Assembly (NCBI GenBank): GCA_029224185.1
Contig: CM055191.1
Location: forward strand, 20,163,760 to 20,227,759
Direction: 5' to 3'
DNA from: Karalla daura
Lineage: Eukaryota; Chordata; Actinopteri; Chaetodontiformes; Leiognathidae
Length of the DNA stretch: 64,000 bases
This document shows positions 26,286-39,734 of this stretch, piece after piece. A model generated the notes under the pieces. That model ran no database searches and had not been told where the DNA came from. It was given only the letters and a program-made list of their open reading frames with translations. The position numbers and the translations under genes are program-made. Numbering within the stretch: position 1 is the stretch's first letter; every line of letters begins with the position of its first letter.

Positions 26286-29200
26286 TAAATGTAGGATTTA
26301 AGCCCCAACAAAAAATATGATGAAATGAAATGATCATGTATCATCAACATTGCTTGAATAGTTGTGGACATTCAAACAAACAGAAATGCCCTACATGAGA
26401 TTACATTATTGAGTCACATTTGTTTGAGCCATAGTCCTTGATTTAAGAGGTAGAAACTATTACCATATTATTAACATTCTTTGAATATTTCAATTATTTT
26501 TGAAGCTTCTTACTATTTTCTAGTCAGGAAATCATAGGCATAGGCCAATTGAAATTAAAAAACTTTGAAGTTCTCAGAGCATATTGCGCAAGGACACTGG
26601 CTTGCTCGATACTTGTCTTCCGTGTGATAAAATGTAGTGAGAGATTCCCATCTTGCAATCACTGTGTTGCTTTAGCATTGGAAAACTTGGGTAACCCCTC
26701 AGTCTAATAGCATACCGTAAATGACTCATACCAGGATGAATTGCCGAAACCAAAATGCAGCCAGTATGCCAGACTATACACTGTGCAGTAGATTGTGACT
26801 GTGGTCATCTTTTCAGGCTTTGTGGATAAACCACCATAATGTCACAGCTGAGACTGAGGCTTTTCTTCCAGTCACTACACTCACAGTTACCATTAGATGG
26901 ATAGAGGGACTACACACCATGGTATTGTGCATTGTGATTCATTTTTAGCCCATACACGGACTATGTGCTAATTGTGTCCGGGAAACCTCTCCCGCGTGTA
27001 AACGCTCGGCCACTCTGACTGATCATTATGTTAAATGTCAGCTGGCTTTAAAGTTGTGGCTGGGGCAGCTGAGCAGCAAAGCCACCCCTCTTCAGTGGAT
27101 TACTTCTCTCTGTGAAGTTTCATCTGTCCACGGATGAACGGCCGACAGCGGCAGTAGGCTGTAATCCTTCAGGCCACAACAGCAGTGCCTGATCCAAGGT
27201 GGAATGAAACATCCAACTGTAAACCTCCAATCAGAATTAAAATCCCAGTAACTCTAGCGGACTGGGGCAGCAAGCTGATCCGGCGGCTGGTGATTACTAC
27301 GGAACATGACGCAGATATCCGATCCCCCTCTGTCTGTCTGGGTGCCGCATTCTTCCTCCAGCCTTGGAGAAGAAACAGGGTTTTCGATGATGAAGTGTTT
27401 AGAAGAACATTCCCAATGTACCTTCACCACGGGGTGAGTCATATTTGGAGGATGGGGGTAGTTGGGGGAGTAGGAGTGAGGTCAGTGAGGGTGAAGCAAA
27501 GAGAATGATGAGGAGGAAGTCGCTGGAGGAAGGGAAGGGAAGGAGGACGAGGCGCAGGGTGGAGGGGGGTGGGCTGTGGCTGCTGCTGCTGCTGCTGAGG
27601 ACATTGCTCATGATAAGAGACACCATCGTCCAGGAGGGAGAGTGCACTGCCTTTAAAGCGGCTGCTGCTCTAAAAGTTGAGCTGGCATTCATTACCGGAA
27701 TGACGTAGTCTGTCTGTACACCTTGTCTGTCCCCGGTCTGACCCTGAATTCACACTGGCTCCTGCTTCCTCTCATTGAAGGGGTGTCGTTGGAGGAGCAG
27801 TTTTGAGGAGGCCCGTACAGAAGAGCTTCTTCTACATACATGCGTCATACGGCGCTCCAAAATTCCTCTGGATATTGGGAATGCCCCCCCTTGTCGCTTC
27901 CAGCCAGAGCCACGCCAGCCGTCCCTGACTCTCCTGTCCCTCCTCCCTCTGCACCGCGGAGCCTCACGGAGGAGGCACTGTGTAATGCAATTTGGTTGAT
28001 TAAAAGAAAACATTAAAGCACTACCTTATTGAATTTGACGGCACGTACGGATCCGGATCTCACCGGCCACTCTGTTTTATTGGCTGGGATAAAGGGGATC
28101 ACGTCACTCCCCCATGATCACCCCACCCACCCACCGCTACACCCTCCGCACCCGCTAGCCCCGCCTTCCTCTAGCCCTAGACAAACCTTGGCAGGAGGAC
28201 GTCCTGGCAGGACAGAGATTTGTTTAGACCCCCCCGCCCCTCGCCTCTCTTTTCCGACTGCCCACTGTCTCTCGTTGCACCTCCATAACCTTGGCCACCA
28301 TAACAGTAAGTTGTGGGGGGGGGGGGTTCGGGGGGCTGTTACAATGAGAGCACGGGACTTTACACAAGATTGAAAAAACAAAGGGACTTGGCTTAAGTAA
28401 AGACGAGTCACTATGTTTGTCTCAATAAACAGGCCGATGGCTCATTAATCTTGTGAGCAGTAGGGGTTAGAGGTTGTCACCTCAGTCACATCCATCCAAG
28501 ATGAGTCATCCCTTCTTCTTAACGCCTTCCAAGTCTATCATCTAGACTTAGACAAGACTTTTTGGGGGGACCGAGAGACCGATGCTAGTGAGGGCCTTCA
28601 CTGAATATCAAACACCTGCCAATCTCCTCGGCGGAGGCCAAGTACACTCTCAGCCTGCCATATCCAGTCCATTTATTAGAGTTATGGTGATGGGGCTGCT
28701 CCACCCGGTCGTGTACAGGAGCGACAAAACAACTTCTGAATGGAAGTCCTGTGTTTAGATGACATCATCTGTGACTGCTTCAATTACGCTGCAAGAAATG
28801 AATAACAGCACACAGGGGTGACGTAATGTATCGGCACTGTGTTGAGCCACTGAATTTAGACTTTTAATCCATATTGGCCTTAGTGCATTGTTGACTCCAA
28901 ATTCTTCATTACATCATCCGTAGTCTGTCCTGAGCGGCACTGCCATAAATGAAAGAAACTCTTCTTGTCGACAGAAGGAATGACAACATGCTTTTTGCGC
29001 TGCATTTCGGGTTCATTTGGAACAGAGGCGATCAATATATCACAAGTATTGGTTTCCCTGTTTGAGTGCTCACAGTGTCTGAGGCTTTGTCAGTCCAACA
29101 AGCCCTTATGTCACACAAATTGGGTTGTTTTGAGCACAGAGAGCGAGGTAGATATCAGCTTGAATGCATCTTCAGTGACTACCCTGGGACAAAACATGAG

Positions 29201-30852
29201 TGTTTCAGCTCGGGTACTTGCCAGACAGTTGAGCAGCAGCAGAAACCACTAACCCCTATACCTTTTATTCCTTAGAATGAACGCAGATGTTCTTGACAAC
29301 TCCTACTTTTCCAGATTCTACAATCCATCCATTGTTGACACAAGGCTCAAGCCTCTGGAAGGCCCGAGCACTGTCTCTCACCTACAGTTACAACAACACT
29401 GCTTGTAAAGTCTTGAAAAGGTACAAGTGTTTCAACCACAAGAAGGTGCCCACACAAGGAGAACATGTGTTTTGTATGATCAAGTCTGTGTCATGCATGC
29501 GGCAGCCTTTGGCAAAGTGCTGGAGATGGAGGCGCGACTGAAGCATCAGCATTTATTAAAAGTTACAACAGCCCCCTGTAACTGCTTTGTTTTTAGAATT
29601 TCCTTTGAAGCTTTTACAGCATACAGACTGAGGTAAGCGTGTGAACATGGTGAACATTTGATTTCATGTCTGTTGATAAAGAAGGTGTGAAGTGAGTTGA
29701 GTCATCGCAGAAATCAGCCACACCAGATTTTACAACACAGACTTGCACTGTTTCTTATTACTGCCCTCCGCATGTGAAAGGAATTGTAACAGTAATAGCT
29801 TTTGAAGTTGAGGCATTCAGTATGAAAGTGCCGGGGAGACGCTCCTGAGCACACCCACATTTTGGCATTGTCAGGGGGAAGGTGTTGATACAGTATCAAT
29901 TAGCATGGAATGAAAGCCTTATCAAAGCAAAATATCAAAATCACATGCATTACAGAGTCAGATCCAAAAATATATACCTGCCTGACAGATTTATTGGCTG
30001 CAAAGATGCGTCTTAGGTCAAGTACAAACCTGCACTGCATGATTTCAATTCTTCTCTGTCACTTCTCACAAATGATTTTCCTCTGCATCACTGCCAGGTG
30101 GTGCATGACTTAGGTGAATATAGGAAAGGGAAATACGAGAGGATGGGAAAGAGGAGAAGAGTTCCAGAAAGAGGAGGAGGACGAAGTGGTGGTGGTGGTG
30201 GTGGTGGAGAAGAGGAGGGCAGAAGAAAATTTGAAAGTTCGACTGATGCCTCACATCGGCGCGCAGTGCCACTGGGAAACCTGAGACGCGAGCAGATGCG
30301 ATTGTATGCTAGAGTTTCCCGCAAAGAGCCCCCCTCACAGCAGAGCAAGGCGGGAGGAGGGGAGGGAGGGCATGGGGGTGGAGGTATTATTGCGTTAAGA
30401 CATTAGATCCAGGGCATCATAATCAGTGTATCAGTTGCATAACACTTTTGGTGCCAAGACAGAGAGAGGCTGAAAATTGCGAAACTGAAAAATTATAGGA
30501 AAAGAACGGTAGATGGGAAAAGACAGAAAAGGACAAAATGGAAAGGGACAAAGGGTCAGGGTGATTGGAAAGTAACACTAAGAAGAGAGAGGCGTATGGG
30601 AGGAAAAGTCAAGGAGGACGCTGAAGATCTTTGTACTGTAGGTAAAGGGGCGTTTTATAACCTCTCATCGGCCCAGACTCCTGGTGCTTTGAGGAGCCAC
30701 AGACCAAGATGAATTATTCAGTTTCTGGCTGGTTGATTTCCGTTGGGAATGATGCTTGCCCTCCTCGAACGTTAGAGCACCACTTGACGGTAAATGCTCA
30801 CTGGGACAAACAAGAGGTCCTTAAAAAAAGACCCATGCACTTAACTCACATG

Positions 30853-30883
<31 letters not shown>

Positions 30884-31566
30884 AGATGCACACACATGCG
30901 TACACGTACACACACGCCCGCATCCTGACTAAAATCAATACGCAGCCAGAGCCAGATGTTGCACAATATTACACTGGGGGGAAAGGAAGGTCTCTAAGAG
31001 GAAACCTCCAGAGGAAGTTGTGTGCCTGCATTTATAAACATACTCATGGGTGAGCCAATAAACTGTATGGGAGCGCATTCATTGACGAAAGAGAGACTAC
31101 AGTGGCTCACTTTTAAGTTCCTCCTCATCATCATTTTTTTTTATGTTGCACATTTTTACAGCACCACAGTGATTTACAGAGCTCAGTGCTGTAATGTAGG
31201 GATTTCACACCGCCTACACCCAGAGCATCAGGTTCTCAGTGCTGACAGGGCAAGAAGTGTGATGCTCTGGGTTTATGCTACAGCCTACATTGCAAGGTCT
31301 AGTGCTGCCATCTTCAGGCTCACATCTGCATTATAAATGGCAGCTCAGATGACAACTACTGGTGAGTCATAATGCAACCGATGTTCCTCTGAAGATTTGA
31401 GGTGATGGTATGAATGTTAATGAAATTACTCATACTTTAAAATGTAATGATGCGTTTCGTCATCATCAAGCTGCTAGAGTATTCTTTAATGGTCTCTATT
31501 TGTGCTGTGTACATTGATGTAAAGTTACTCCTCAAGTGTATTTAATTTGATTGGAGTGCAGTTTGG
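26286..31566. other. Spacer with GC-rich and purine-rich blocks
   Basis: Two blocks are compositionally distinct: 27,440-28,340 (purine-rich, then C-rich, ending in G runs) and 30,115-30,390 (strongly G/A on the plus strand). A CA microsatellite is at 30,848-30,916. No coding gene is recognisable. The short frames in the purine tracts encode Arg/Gly/Glu low complexity. Confidence 0.5.
30848..30916. repeat. Imperfect CA microsatellite
   Basis: A (CA)n tract interrupted by GA, TG and CG steps. Confidence 0.95.
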
Positions 31567-31650
31567 CTGGGAATCCATCCAGGGTGTATTCCCTGCATTC
31601 ACAGTATGACTGCCGGAGATGGTGGAGAAGACAATGGCTGGATGTTAAGC
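31567..31650 (+). mobile_element. SINE-like 3' end fragment
   Basis: 'aatccatccagggtgtattc', a 'tgactgccggagat' block and the closing 'aatggctggatg' match the 3' portion of the fish repeat that normally reads 'tccagggtgtaccccgcc ... gactgctgggataggc ... aatggatggatg'. Only the distal third remains. Confidence 0.55.
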
Positions 31651-34600
31651 TGCTAGAATCTGAAAAGGTCCTCTACCACTGATTTTTCATTATGTTTTTC
31701 TGTATCCTTTTACAATGACAATGCAACTGATGGACTAAATGAGTCTCATCCTGAATAAATCTTGCTACTGAAATGTGCTGAGGGGTCTCAAAGTGTTCAT
31801 TACATGTGTCTCGTTTGTGTATGCCTTACAGCACATGTATGCGTGAGTTCCTGCGTGCGTTCACCCTGTCAACATCATCCCTCTTCACATCCTGCCGGGT
31901 CTCTCCAGCGGCAAGTATCGCCTCTCAGCAATCCAATGTTTGCTGGTAACACAACACTGCAGGCAAAGGAAATGCAACACAGACAATCAGCTCGATGTGT
32001 CTGCTTTTGGTCTAGGCCTCAGACCCAACACCACCACGGATTTCGGCCAGAGCGTATCCTCTGTCGGCCTCCTGGCTCCTGGTCCATGAAGAGCAGGAGA
32101 GAGTTTTTTCCCTTTTCGGATTGAGGCGCAATGGAGGTGCTGGAAACCGCAAACACACACTCATAAACAGATTGGATATGCAGTTCAAAATGCAGTTTTT
32201 GGCTGTAGAAATAATCTCATTGATTGAGTTAAACCCCAGTTTGCTTGAGCCAAAAAGCTACATTTTTTTTCCTGCTGAGCCCTTCCTCAGTTGTTGGAAA
32301 ACAGGAACGACAAGAGACTGTGGTATATTAAGAAAAAAAAAATTACAATGGCAATAATATTTTTTTCATCTTATTATATCTGTGCATCTCTGATCTTGAA
32401 AAGGTCAGTGCCATGAAGTCAAACATGGCTAACTTATATTTACAAGGTCACGTTTTGGCAACATGGCTTGTATCCGTCGATACATCCATTCAGCCTGGCC
32501 ATCTCTTTGTTCCTGATTGAAATAACTCAAAAACTGCATGTATTGCATTGGGGTTTTGTACAAAGACATGCATGGTGGCCACAAAGTGAGGCCTACATAC
32601 TTCTTTAGACAAAAAAACACATTTCGGCATTCACCTTCCATGAAGTCTCTGACTGGCTGACAGCACTCATCAGACATTCATGGGTCGTCACATCAACCTT
32701 TATAACATATTCTCTCTCTGCCTTAGTTGTTGTAAATGTTGCTAAAATGTTAAAACAAACAAACAAAAAAAAACATTAATTGTGTTTTTACACGTATTGA
32801 AACAAGTGTATCAAACCTGTGGTCCACAGAGAATTTGCAGCCTGCAGTCAACATATGACTGGCCCTTGGACAATTGTACTACCTGTTTTTTGCTGCATGT
32901 AAAACTTGTAGTTTTACATTTCAATTAGTATAGTAAGTGCAATACTTGTGTATGCTATATGACATTACTGCCAGAATTGCAAGATTATCAATGAAAGATA
33001 GGATCCAAGCCAGTGATGATACTGCTGGATGGGAATAAATGACATTGCTCTTATGCAGCAAAGTTTGGACCTTGCAGGAGAGTCTGTAAAAATTGCATTA
33101 TATAGTAGCCCATTAGAAAGCACTCTGCAAAACTGTTGATTCCACCCGATCGGGAGTATTTTAATGATCAGCTTTCTTGTTGGAAAGAGTTGATCAATGC
33201 GTGGGTGTAATGTACCACTCAGATGTGCGTCGGCAAAGTCCTGGGATGAATGTGAAGCAGAAATAAGTCACTCTGTGATGCAGGAGCATTTGCAGACCTT
33301 ACAACTTCATTTTCTCTCATTAGCCACCTGAACGCTGTGCTGTGCATTCCAAATGTGCGCACACATCAAATAATTTCTCACAAAGTTACGACTTTTTCAG
33401 ATGGAAATCACTGACAGCAGTGGAGTGCACTTTCCAACTCTGCATCACTGAGTTTCCCAGAGCTGCTCGCCTGGCTCGCAAGATTTCTGTTCCATTGTGG
33501 TTTGACTCGACCGATTAGGCAGCTGTCTTTTTATATTTAGGTATAAATGTGTCTGATTGCCCGGCATGCATTTCTATTGTGCTCTTCTGGAGAGGAAGAT
33601 AAACAAGCTGTTTTCTTGGCTCACTGATGCCTTTCTAAAGGCCACACTCCATTCCACTTATAGTGTTTACTGCAGCAAACTAGCAAGCAGTCATTATTTA
33701 CTGTAATTAGAGGCAAATGCATAGGCATAATGGGGGAAACAAGCATTCATGGGAGGCCATGCATGACGAATAACTGCATTAGCAATTTGATACAAATTAA
33801 ATCAATGGAGCCCAGCTAGACTGTGTGATTTATAACAGAAGGGGCTAAACAGCTAAAGGATCAAGAGGTGAACCAAGCTGGTGATTTGTTTGTGCAATAC
33901 GTCTACATTACCCCAATCTGCAAACCGAGCAAGCATTCAGCTCACTGTAAATATGACGGTAACATTATTGTTTGAGCAGCCACTGTGAAACCACATCACT
34001 GGCAGGGGCACGACCTCAGCCGTGTAAAACAGCCTATTGTAAATTTCCCCGTAGCGGCCGATCAGACAGGCACAGAGAGACAGAGATGTAACCTGCGTTG
34101 CCTTCCTGCAGCGGTTGAGTGGTTTTACTGTAAGACTGATTCAACCGATCACCTCATTTCCTCTCTCATCTACCATAGCGGCCAGAACGCTGATAGTTTA
34201 TCCGTCTGAGAAAGTGATTTTAAGGTGCCAAGTACAACACAGGAAATGGTTTTGCAGACGTTCCAGTGTCTGGTTATGGCAGGCCTGATTGCTGGCATCG
34301 GTGAGGTTGACCGGCAAGCGAGTGACAAAGCGATTCTGAGGACTGTTTCACTGTCAGCCATGCAGAACTCAGCTGACCAGAGACGTAAATCGTTTTGACA
34401 CGGAGCAGTAGTTGTGGTTGTTCCTTGTAAGAATAGGGTTTTGTTCAATCTCACCACACAGAATAGGAAACTGCTGAACCCTTGATGATTCCAGTATAGT
34501 GTGGGGGCAGGGGAGGGAGGAAGTGACAAGACAGTAGTAATGAGGAGGAGGTATTTAATAACAACTCTTAGGCAGAATACACTTTTTTCATGTGCTTAAT

Positions 34601-35983
34601 GCCATGCAAAAATAAAAGAAGGGTGTCCTTGCAGCCTGAATGTAAAACAGCCCTGCTAAGTGCATCCTTAGCCATCAGCTTTGTCGACTACATTTACAAT
34701 ACAACCGAGCGTTCCAAAAATCTAATATGCACATTGACTAAAAATATCCAGACCGAGTAAAGCAGCAAAGGGAGCAACCAAGAATGAAGTCATATCCCTT
34801 CGGCCTCTCTCTTATCCCCCCAAAGAATCAATCCAAGTGGAATTGTTCTTTCTTTTCGTTCTTTCTGGACACAGTACACACTGATAGACGGAGGGCAAAC
34901 TCACCACAGATATGCACATATTTAATATGTATGACAAAAAAGAGGAGGTCCTGTCTACTTTTGACTGAAACTTGAGGGCATCCACCATGCACTGCACACA
35001 TTTAAAGGAAGAGTTCAACTGTTTTCAGACGAGGGTTTTTGTAAGGTTACGTGTGGAACTGTCCCCCGGCTGCGTGCTGTGACTGGCTCTTCGATAAATG
35101 ATATCCTCTATGCTATTCAACATCGGTTTCAATTATTTCATTTCCCTTTTACAAAAATGATGTCTTCATGAGGGCAACTTCCAGTAATTCTGGAAAATCA
35201 AGTTGGCTGATTAGAGCAGCAGACTGCAGTATCACATTTCTCATCACACTAGTCTTTCGCTTTTACCCACCGTTCAGGCCACATATTAATGGGATTTTAA
35301 GTTGAGTGATTTAATGTTTCTTTCCAAAATAAACCTTGATATAAAAGTCTAATTGCGAGTTGTACCTTTCACTTTAATCAAAGGAAATTATATGTTTTAA
35401 GGCCACTTTTTATTTTTTGGACAGATGATTTACCAGGGGTGACTCATGTAACATCCTCTCGTGGGAACATTAATGGAACTTCTACATCTGCAATCGGGGG
35501 AGCCCGAAATAGCCCTTTCTGCTTGAAATAGAGAGCCTTACGGGTATATGCAGGGAGATTTGGTTTCTTTCAACCATACACAGGTTGTCTTTTTTCCCCT
35601 CTGCCTCCAGTCATTCTGCTAAGGTAGGCCAACCTTATACCTGCAGCTACTGCTTGGACAAGCCTGAGAGCAATATCCTCATCAACCTTTCTGCAAGAGT
35701 GAGAATTTCCCATATTTTTTTTAAACTATTCCCTTTGCCCCTGCTCCAAAAATAGCCTCTCAGATCATATAGTCTCCTCTAGCTCTGCCTGTCGCCTTCC
35801 TCCAGGGACCTTTCTTCCCTCCAGGAAGGCAAATCCTACTTAGACCATCTTTGGACACTAAATGGCTCCGCGGCGAGTGCTTGGCATGAAATGTTAAGGT
35901 CAGCAGCTCTTTCATCTGAGGTGACACACAACACCTATGCAAAGTCATATAAATACACACATACCCTCTGCTATCACCCTCAA

Positions 35984-35996
35984 TCTCTCTCTCTCT

Positions 35997-36030
<34 letters not shown>
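35984..36030. repeat. CT-to-CA compound microsatellite
   Basis: A (CT)n tract runs straight into (CA)n. Confidence 0.95.
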
Positions 36031-36033
<3 letters not shown>

Positions 36034-36727
36034 GGAGTATTAGCATCGACAAGATGGAGGAGTGTAATAACACCTTTAGGAAATTAGCTGATGGCAGCAG
36101 CTGAGCTGCTCCTGGGCCTTACCTGAAGGGATCGACTTACAGAGGAGCCAACCTAATATCAATAAGGGTGATTTGGCTGTGCACTGCTCAAGGATAAAGA
36201 GCTTATGCATGAAACCTCTGGAAATACACTTGAGCTTGGCGTGTAAAATGCTGTCGCTTCAAGCAAATCCCTGATTAAATCCCCCAAACACGTTTAGTTG
36301 GCTGTATGAGGGGAAGCCTGGTGTTGGCAGTGAGGCATGGTGCCAACCACTGAGGAGGACAGAAAAAAGCAGGGGGCGGCTAAAGAAGGGAAGGAGAGGG
36401 GGTGGAATAATACTATGGATCTGAAAACCTGCGTAGTGCATTACATATTGCAGATGAGTCCGTTTGAAGTCTGTGGTGTTAATGGCTTCCCTCTGGCATT
36501 CGCAGTCCCCCATGCGCCAGAAGAGTGACATTCTCACAGATGATGCTCCTGCTGACTACCACTCTGACACTGAATGGAAAGCACTGAGGTGCAGCTTGTG
36601 TAACGTAGCCATTATACAGCTTGAGTCTGAATAAATTGTGAAATATTATTCTATTTTTTTCCAATCGCATTGTTATCAGAGAAGTTGAATTTTACATGTG
36701 TGTTTGTGAGAGACAGAATAAGGAAGC

Positions 36728-36747
36728 GGGGGGGGGGGGGGGGGGGG
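36728..36747. repeat. 20-base G homopolymer
   Basis: Twenty consecutive G on the plus strand, flanked by AAGC and ATTAG. Long G runs are rare in vertebrate DNA and prone to length errors. Confidence 0.95.
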
Positions 36748-38833
36748 ATTAGTGTCCATCACTTAGACGTCGCACCGTGTTTTCATAGCCAACCATGCCA
36801 GGAAGGCTCGCCTAATGAAACATGACTTTAACATCTGCAACACTGGTTGTGGATTTATGACTCCTGTGAAGAGAACAAGACAACATTGCCTCGTATGGAT
36901 CATAAATTTTTATTACCTTTCTTGGAAATCTCTTCATTTGGCATTTTACTGCCATTTCAGGAAGTAATGGCTCTTTTTCAGGGATGCACACGCACTTGTC
37001 AGCTCCGCAGTCACACAGGCACAGAAAACGAGGAAAATAAAACTGTTGTAAGACAAATTAGCACTAGCGCAGCTCTGCAACATATAATATTTGAATGACA
37101 ATGCTGATTGAAATCCTCATTAGACTGCTGAGATCTGTGTGAAGCACATTTGTTCCTCTGTCCTCTGCACACACTTGAAGTAGCGTGCGTGCTTGTGTTG
37201 TGACAGTGAACACAGAGGCAACGCGCATGAACGAAAGCACAGCAACGGTGTGGCCTCAGGCTGTTTACCATGGACTAATCGGCCTACGCATCTCATTAAA
37301 AGAGGCTGACTCATGTCGTTTCGTATGTGAGCCTTGAAATAGGGTCACATGGACCAGAAAACCAAAAGACAGGTAAAATCAAGGTAACAGTGACACTGCA
37401 TAAGCATCACCACCATTTCTCAACGTTTGGCCGTGTCTATGAATATATATGCAAATGTGACTGATTTCTAGTGGTACATGCATGATTCATGAGCGTTACA
37501 GGAGACATACCTACATGACAAGTGTCTTCCAGGGGAAATGTGTGACTTTTTTTGTCTTTTTCTGCAAGCTTCTTCACACATCATTAACAGCTGTCATGGA
37601 GAGAGAGACATTTTTTTATAACTGCGGCAGAAACTAAAATCTTCCTCTGCCAAGAAAGAAGTTGGTCCCTCAGTTACATCAGGACACTGGGGCATTAACA
37701 ATTTTAGATGGTCTGCCGGTGATAAACCTCTTTGTCTTGGCTTTTGGTTTCATCAGAAAAAATTTAAACGGCACGTCACTGTGATAACATCAAATATAAC
37801 CCTTTAAAAAGAATGATACCTCACTTTGGAAACCTAATTAAATCTTTGAAGCAGTGAAGGCTTAAGGTTTTGGAAGTAGGGCAAGTCTTTCATGTGTGAT
37901 TAGGTGTTCTTAAGTCCATCCTCACGCAGAAAGAAACAGAAAACACAAGAAGACAGGTAAAGAAAGGCTTGTCGACCTTGAAATGTCACAGGCACTTGGC
38001 TGTGGGCGTCTAAAACTCTCCACACATCTACAGTGTGAATTTACAGCATTGGAGCGAGAACAGCAGGAGAACGGGGAGTCTCCTGTGGCAGAGAGACCCA
38101 GAAGGTGAGGGGAGAAGGAGGAGGAGAGGAGCCGAGGGGATCAAGTGGGAGCAGAGGTTGGTGTACAGTGTCAGTGCTGTCGACTGCAGTCAAAATGCTC
38201 ACTACAATCAGACCGACATGGAGCTTTGGCTCAGATGCATGAGGCTGGGCTTACTGGCTTACCTCAGCACTGCATCAGAGCACGACTGTCACTGGATATT
38301 ACCATGTGGACCACTGAGCTGATTTCTCTACACATCACAGTGGACAGCGACAGCTTTACATCCCTGCTCGCTCCCACTCCACTCACTGGCCCCAGGGACA
38401 CACACTTCCTTTTACTCCCTGAAATGTGTCTGTGCACAATTTCACTGTTGGAAACATTCACATTAAATATGAATAGCCTTAATAATAAATGGGAGGCTCT
38501 CAGAGATTGTATCCTGGTCATCCAAAAAAAAGCGATGCAGTTTTTGTGACACAAGCTCTTAACAGTCTGGACAGATACTTGTTTGGTTTGCCACCAGTGT
38601 AGGATATTAGGGACTTGTTTAAAACCTAATCAAGTTTCTCATTCCTCACCCTTTCTTTTTACATGTGGATATACAATACATCATTCGACCTACTTCTACA
38701 GCATGAGACAAAATGTTGCAGACATATTGTGAATGTAAAAGTTCCAGGCTACAATATGCTAGATACTGTGTGTGTGTGAATGGCATTAATTCCTCGGTTA
38801 TACACAAAAAAGGTTTATATGCAGAGCAGTGTT

Positions 38834-39667
38834 TTAAGTCACAGTGTCCTCTACTTCCTCCTCAAGGGATAAGTGCGCGGAGGAGTGACTTGGGCTGGAT
38901 CTGGTTTTCAGGCTAATGGAGCCGTACTGTTTGGCCGAGCGCTTGGAGTAAGCGATGACCTTCCTCCTGTACATCTCCCCCTTCCACATGGAAATCATGA
39001 GCAGCGTAGAGAGCACCACGCCCCCCAGCGTCAGCAGGCACAAGCCTGCTATGACGCACCGGTCCAGGTGGGCACCTATTCGTGCGCTCTCCATCTCGAG
39101 GCGCTCCATCTCCCGAGCAGATACACTGTCCCGGTCCACCACCACGTCCCGGGGCACGGCGTAGGAGATGATCACCAGGGAGATCCCGGTGACTAGGAAG
39201 GTGACTGCGCTGATAAAACCGTAGTCTATAGACGTTCCGGAGCCCTCCCCGAAGGACAGGTCATCCTCTGACATGAAGGAAAGCTCCGGGAAAGTCTCGG
39301 AACAGGGGTCGCCATTGCGCACGGGCCTGTGAGTACTTTTGCAGCTGGTGTCCGGACTGGCCAGCCGCAGGTTCACATTCTCATCGATGTAGGTGAAAGA
39401 GGTCTCTAATTCCTCGTTGCAGCACACTCTGACTTTCTCCTCCCCGAGGTGAGCGAGTGTAACCTCTGGGCCCCCTCTCCTCCCCGTAGGGTGACCCCGG
39501 TCATGGCCGCTCTGGGCAGGGTTACAGCAGCCCTCTCCCTGAGGCCCTGCTCCTGTTGATCCGGCCGGCTTGTGGACGTGTAGCGGGCACAAAACCCGGT
39601 CAAGGACGTCGGGATGGTCAGGCTGTCTACCCCCCTCATCTGCGGGAGGCAGCATGGGAGAATCCAT
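38834..39667 (-). CDS. tmem74: Transmembrane protein 74 (TMEM74)
   Basis: Encodes a 277-residue protein that closely matches vertebrate TMEM74, a lysosome/autophagosome membrane protein reported to promote autophagy (human length 305). The diagnostic block is CCNEELETSFTYIDENVNL (residues 82-100). It is followed by an acidic stretch (133-143), SIDYGFISA, a first membrane segment (about 150-171) and a charged loop with REMERLEMESARIGAHLDR (185-203). The second membrane segment (about 204-228) and a basic tail with KRSAKQYGS close the protein. The start is the first in-frame ATG after an in-frame stop in the predicted 5' exon. The ORF extends upstream into a GT-rich intron, giving a false start at 39,763. 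The N-terminal 75 residues are Gly/Pro/His rich and poorly conserved, so the exact start is less certain than the rest. Its position beside trhr matches human 8q23. Confidence 0.95.
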   Translation of the reverse strand: MDSPMLPPADEGGRQPDHPDVLDRVLCPLHVHKPAGSTGAGPQGEGCCNPAQSGHDRGHPTGRRGGPEVTLAHLGEEKVRVCCNEELETSFTYIDENVNLRLASPDTSCKSTHRPVRNGDPCSETFPELSFMSEDDLSFGEGSGTSIDYGFISAVTFLVTGISLVIISYAVPRDVVVDRDSVSAREMERLEMESARIGAHLDRCVIAGLCLLTLGGVVLSTLLMISMWKGEMYRRKVIAYSKRSAKQYGSISLKTRSSPSHSSAHLSLEEEVEDTVT

Positions 39668-39734
39668 CCGTGTTTCACCACCAGCGGGTCGACTCTGAGC
39701 CTTCCTCCCCCAGTGTTGTCTCTCCACAGCATCC

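Larger units (their letters stand above)
31651..38833. other. Spacer downstream of tmem74, no recognised gene
   Basis: Contains a CT-to-CA tract at 35,984-36,030 and a 20-base G run at 36,728-36,747. A degenerate stretch at about 32,806-32,880 recalls the 'tgtcaaact..ggcccgcgggcc' termini of fish hAT-like repeats (weak). The part nearest 38,834 must hold the tmem74 3' untranslated region and polyadenylation site, but I could not identify a convincing signal on the minus strand. Confidence 0.5.
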
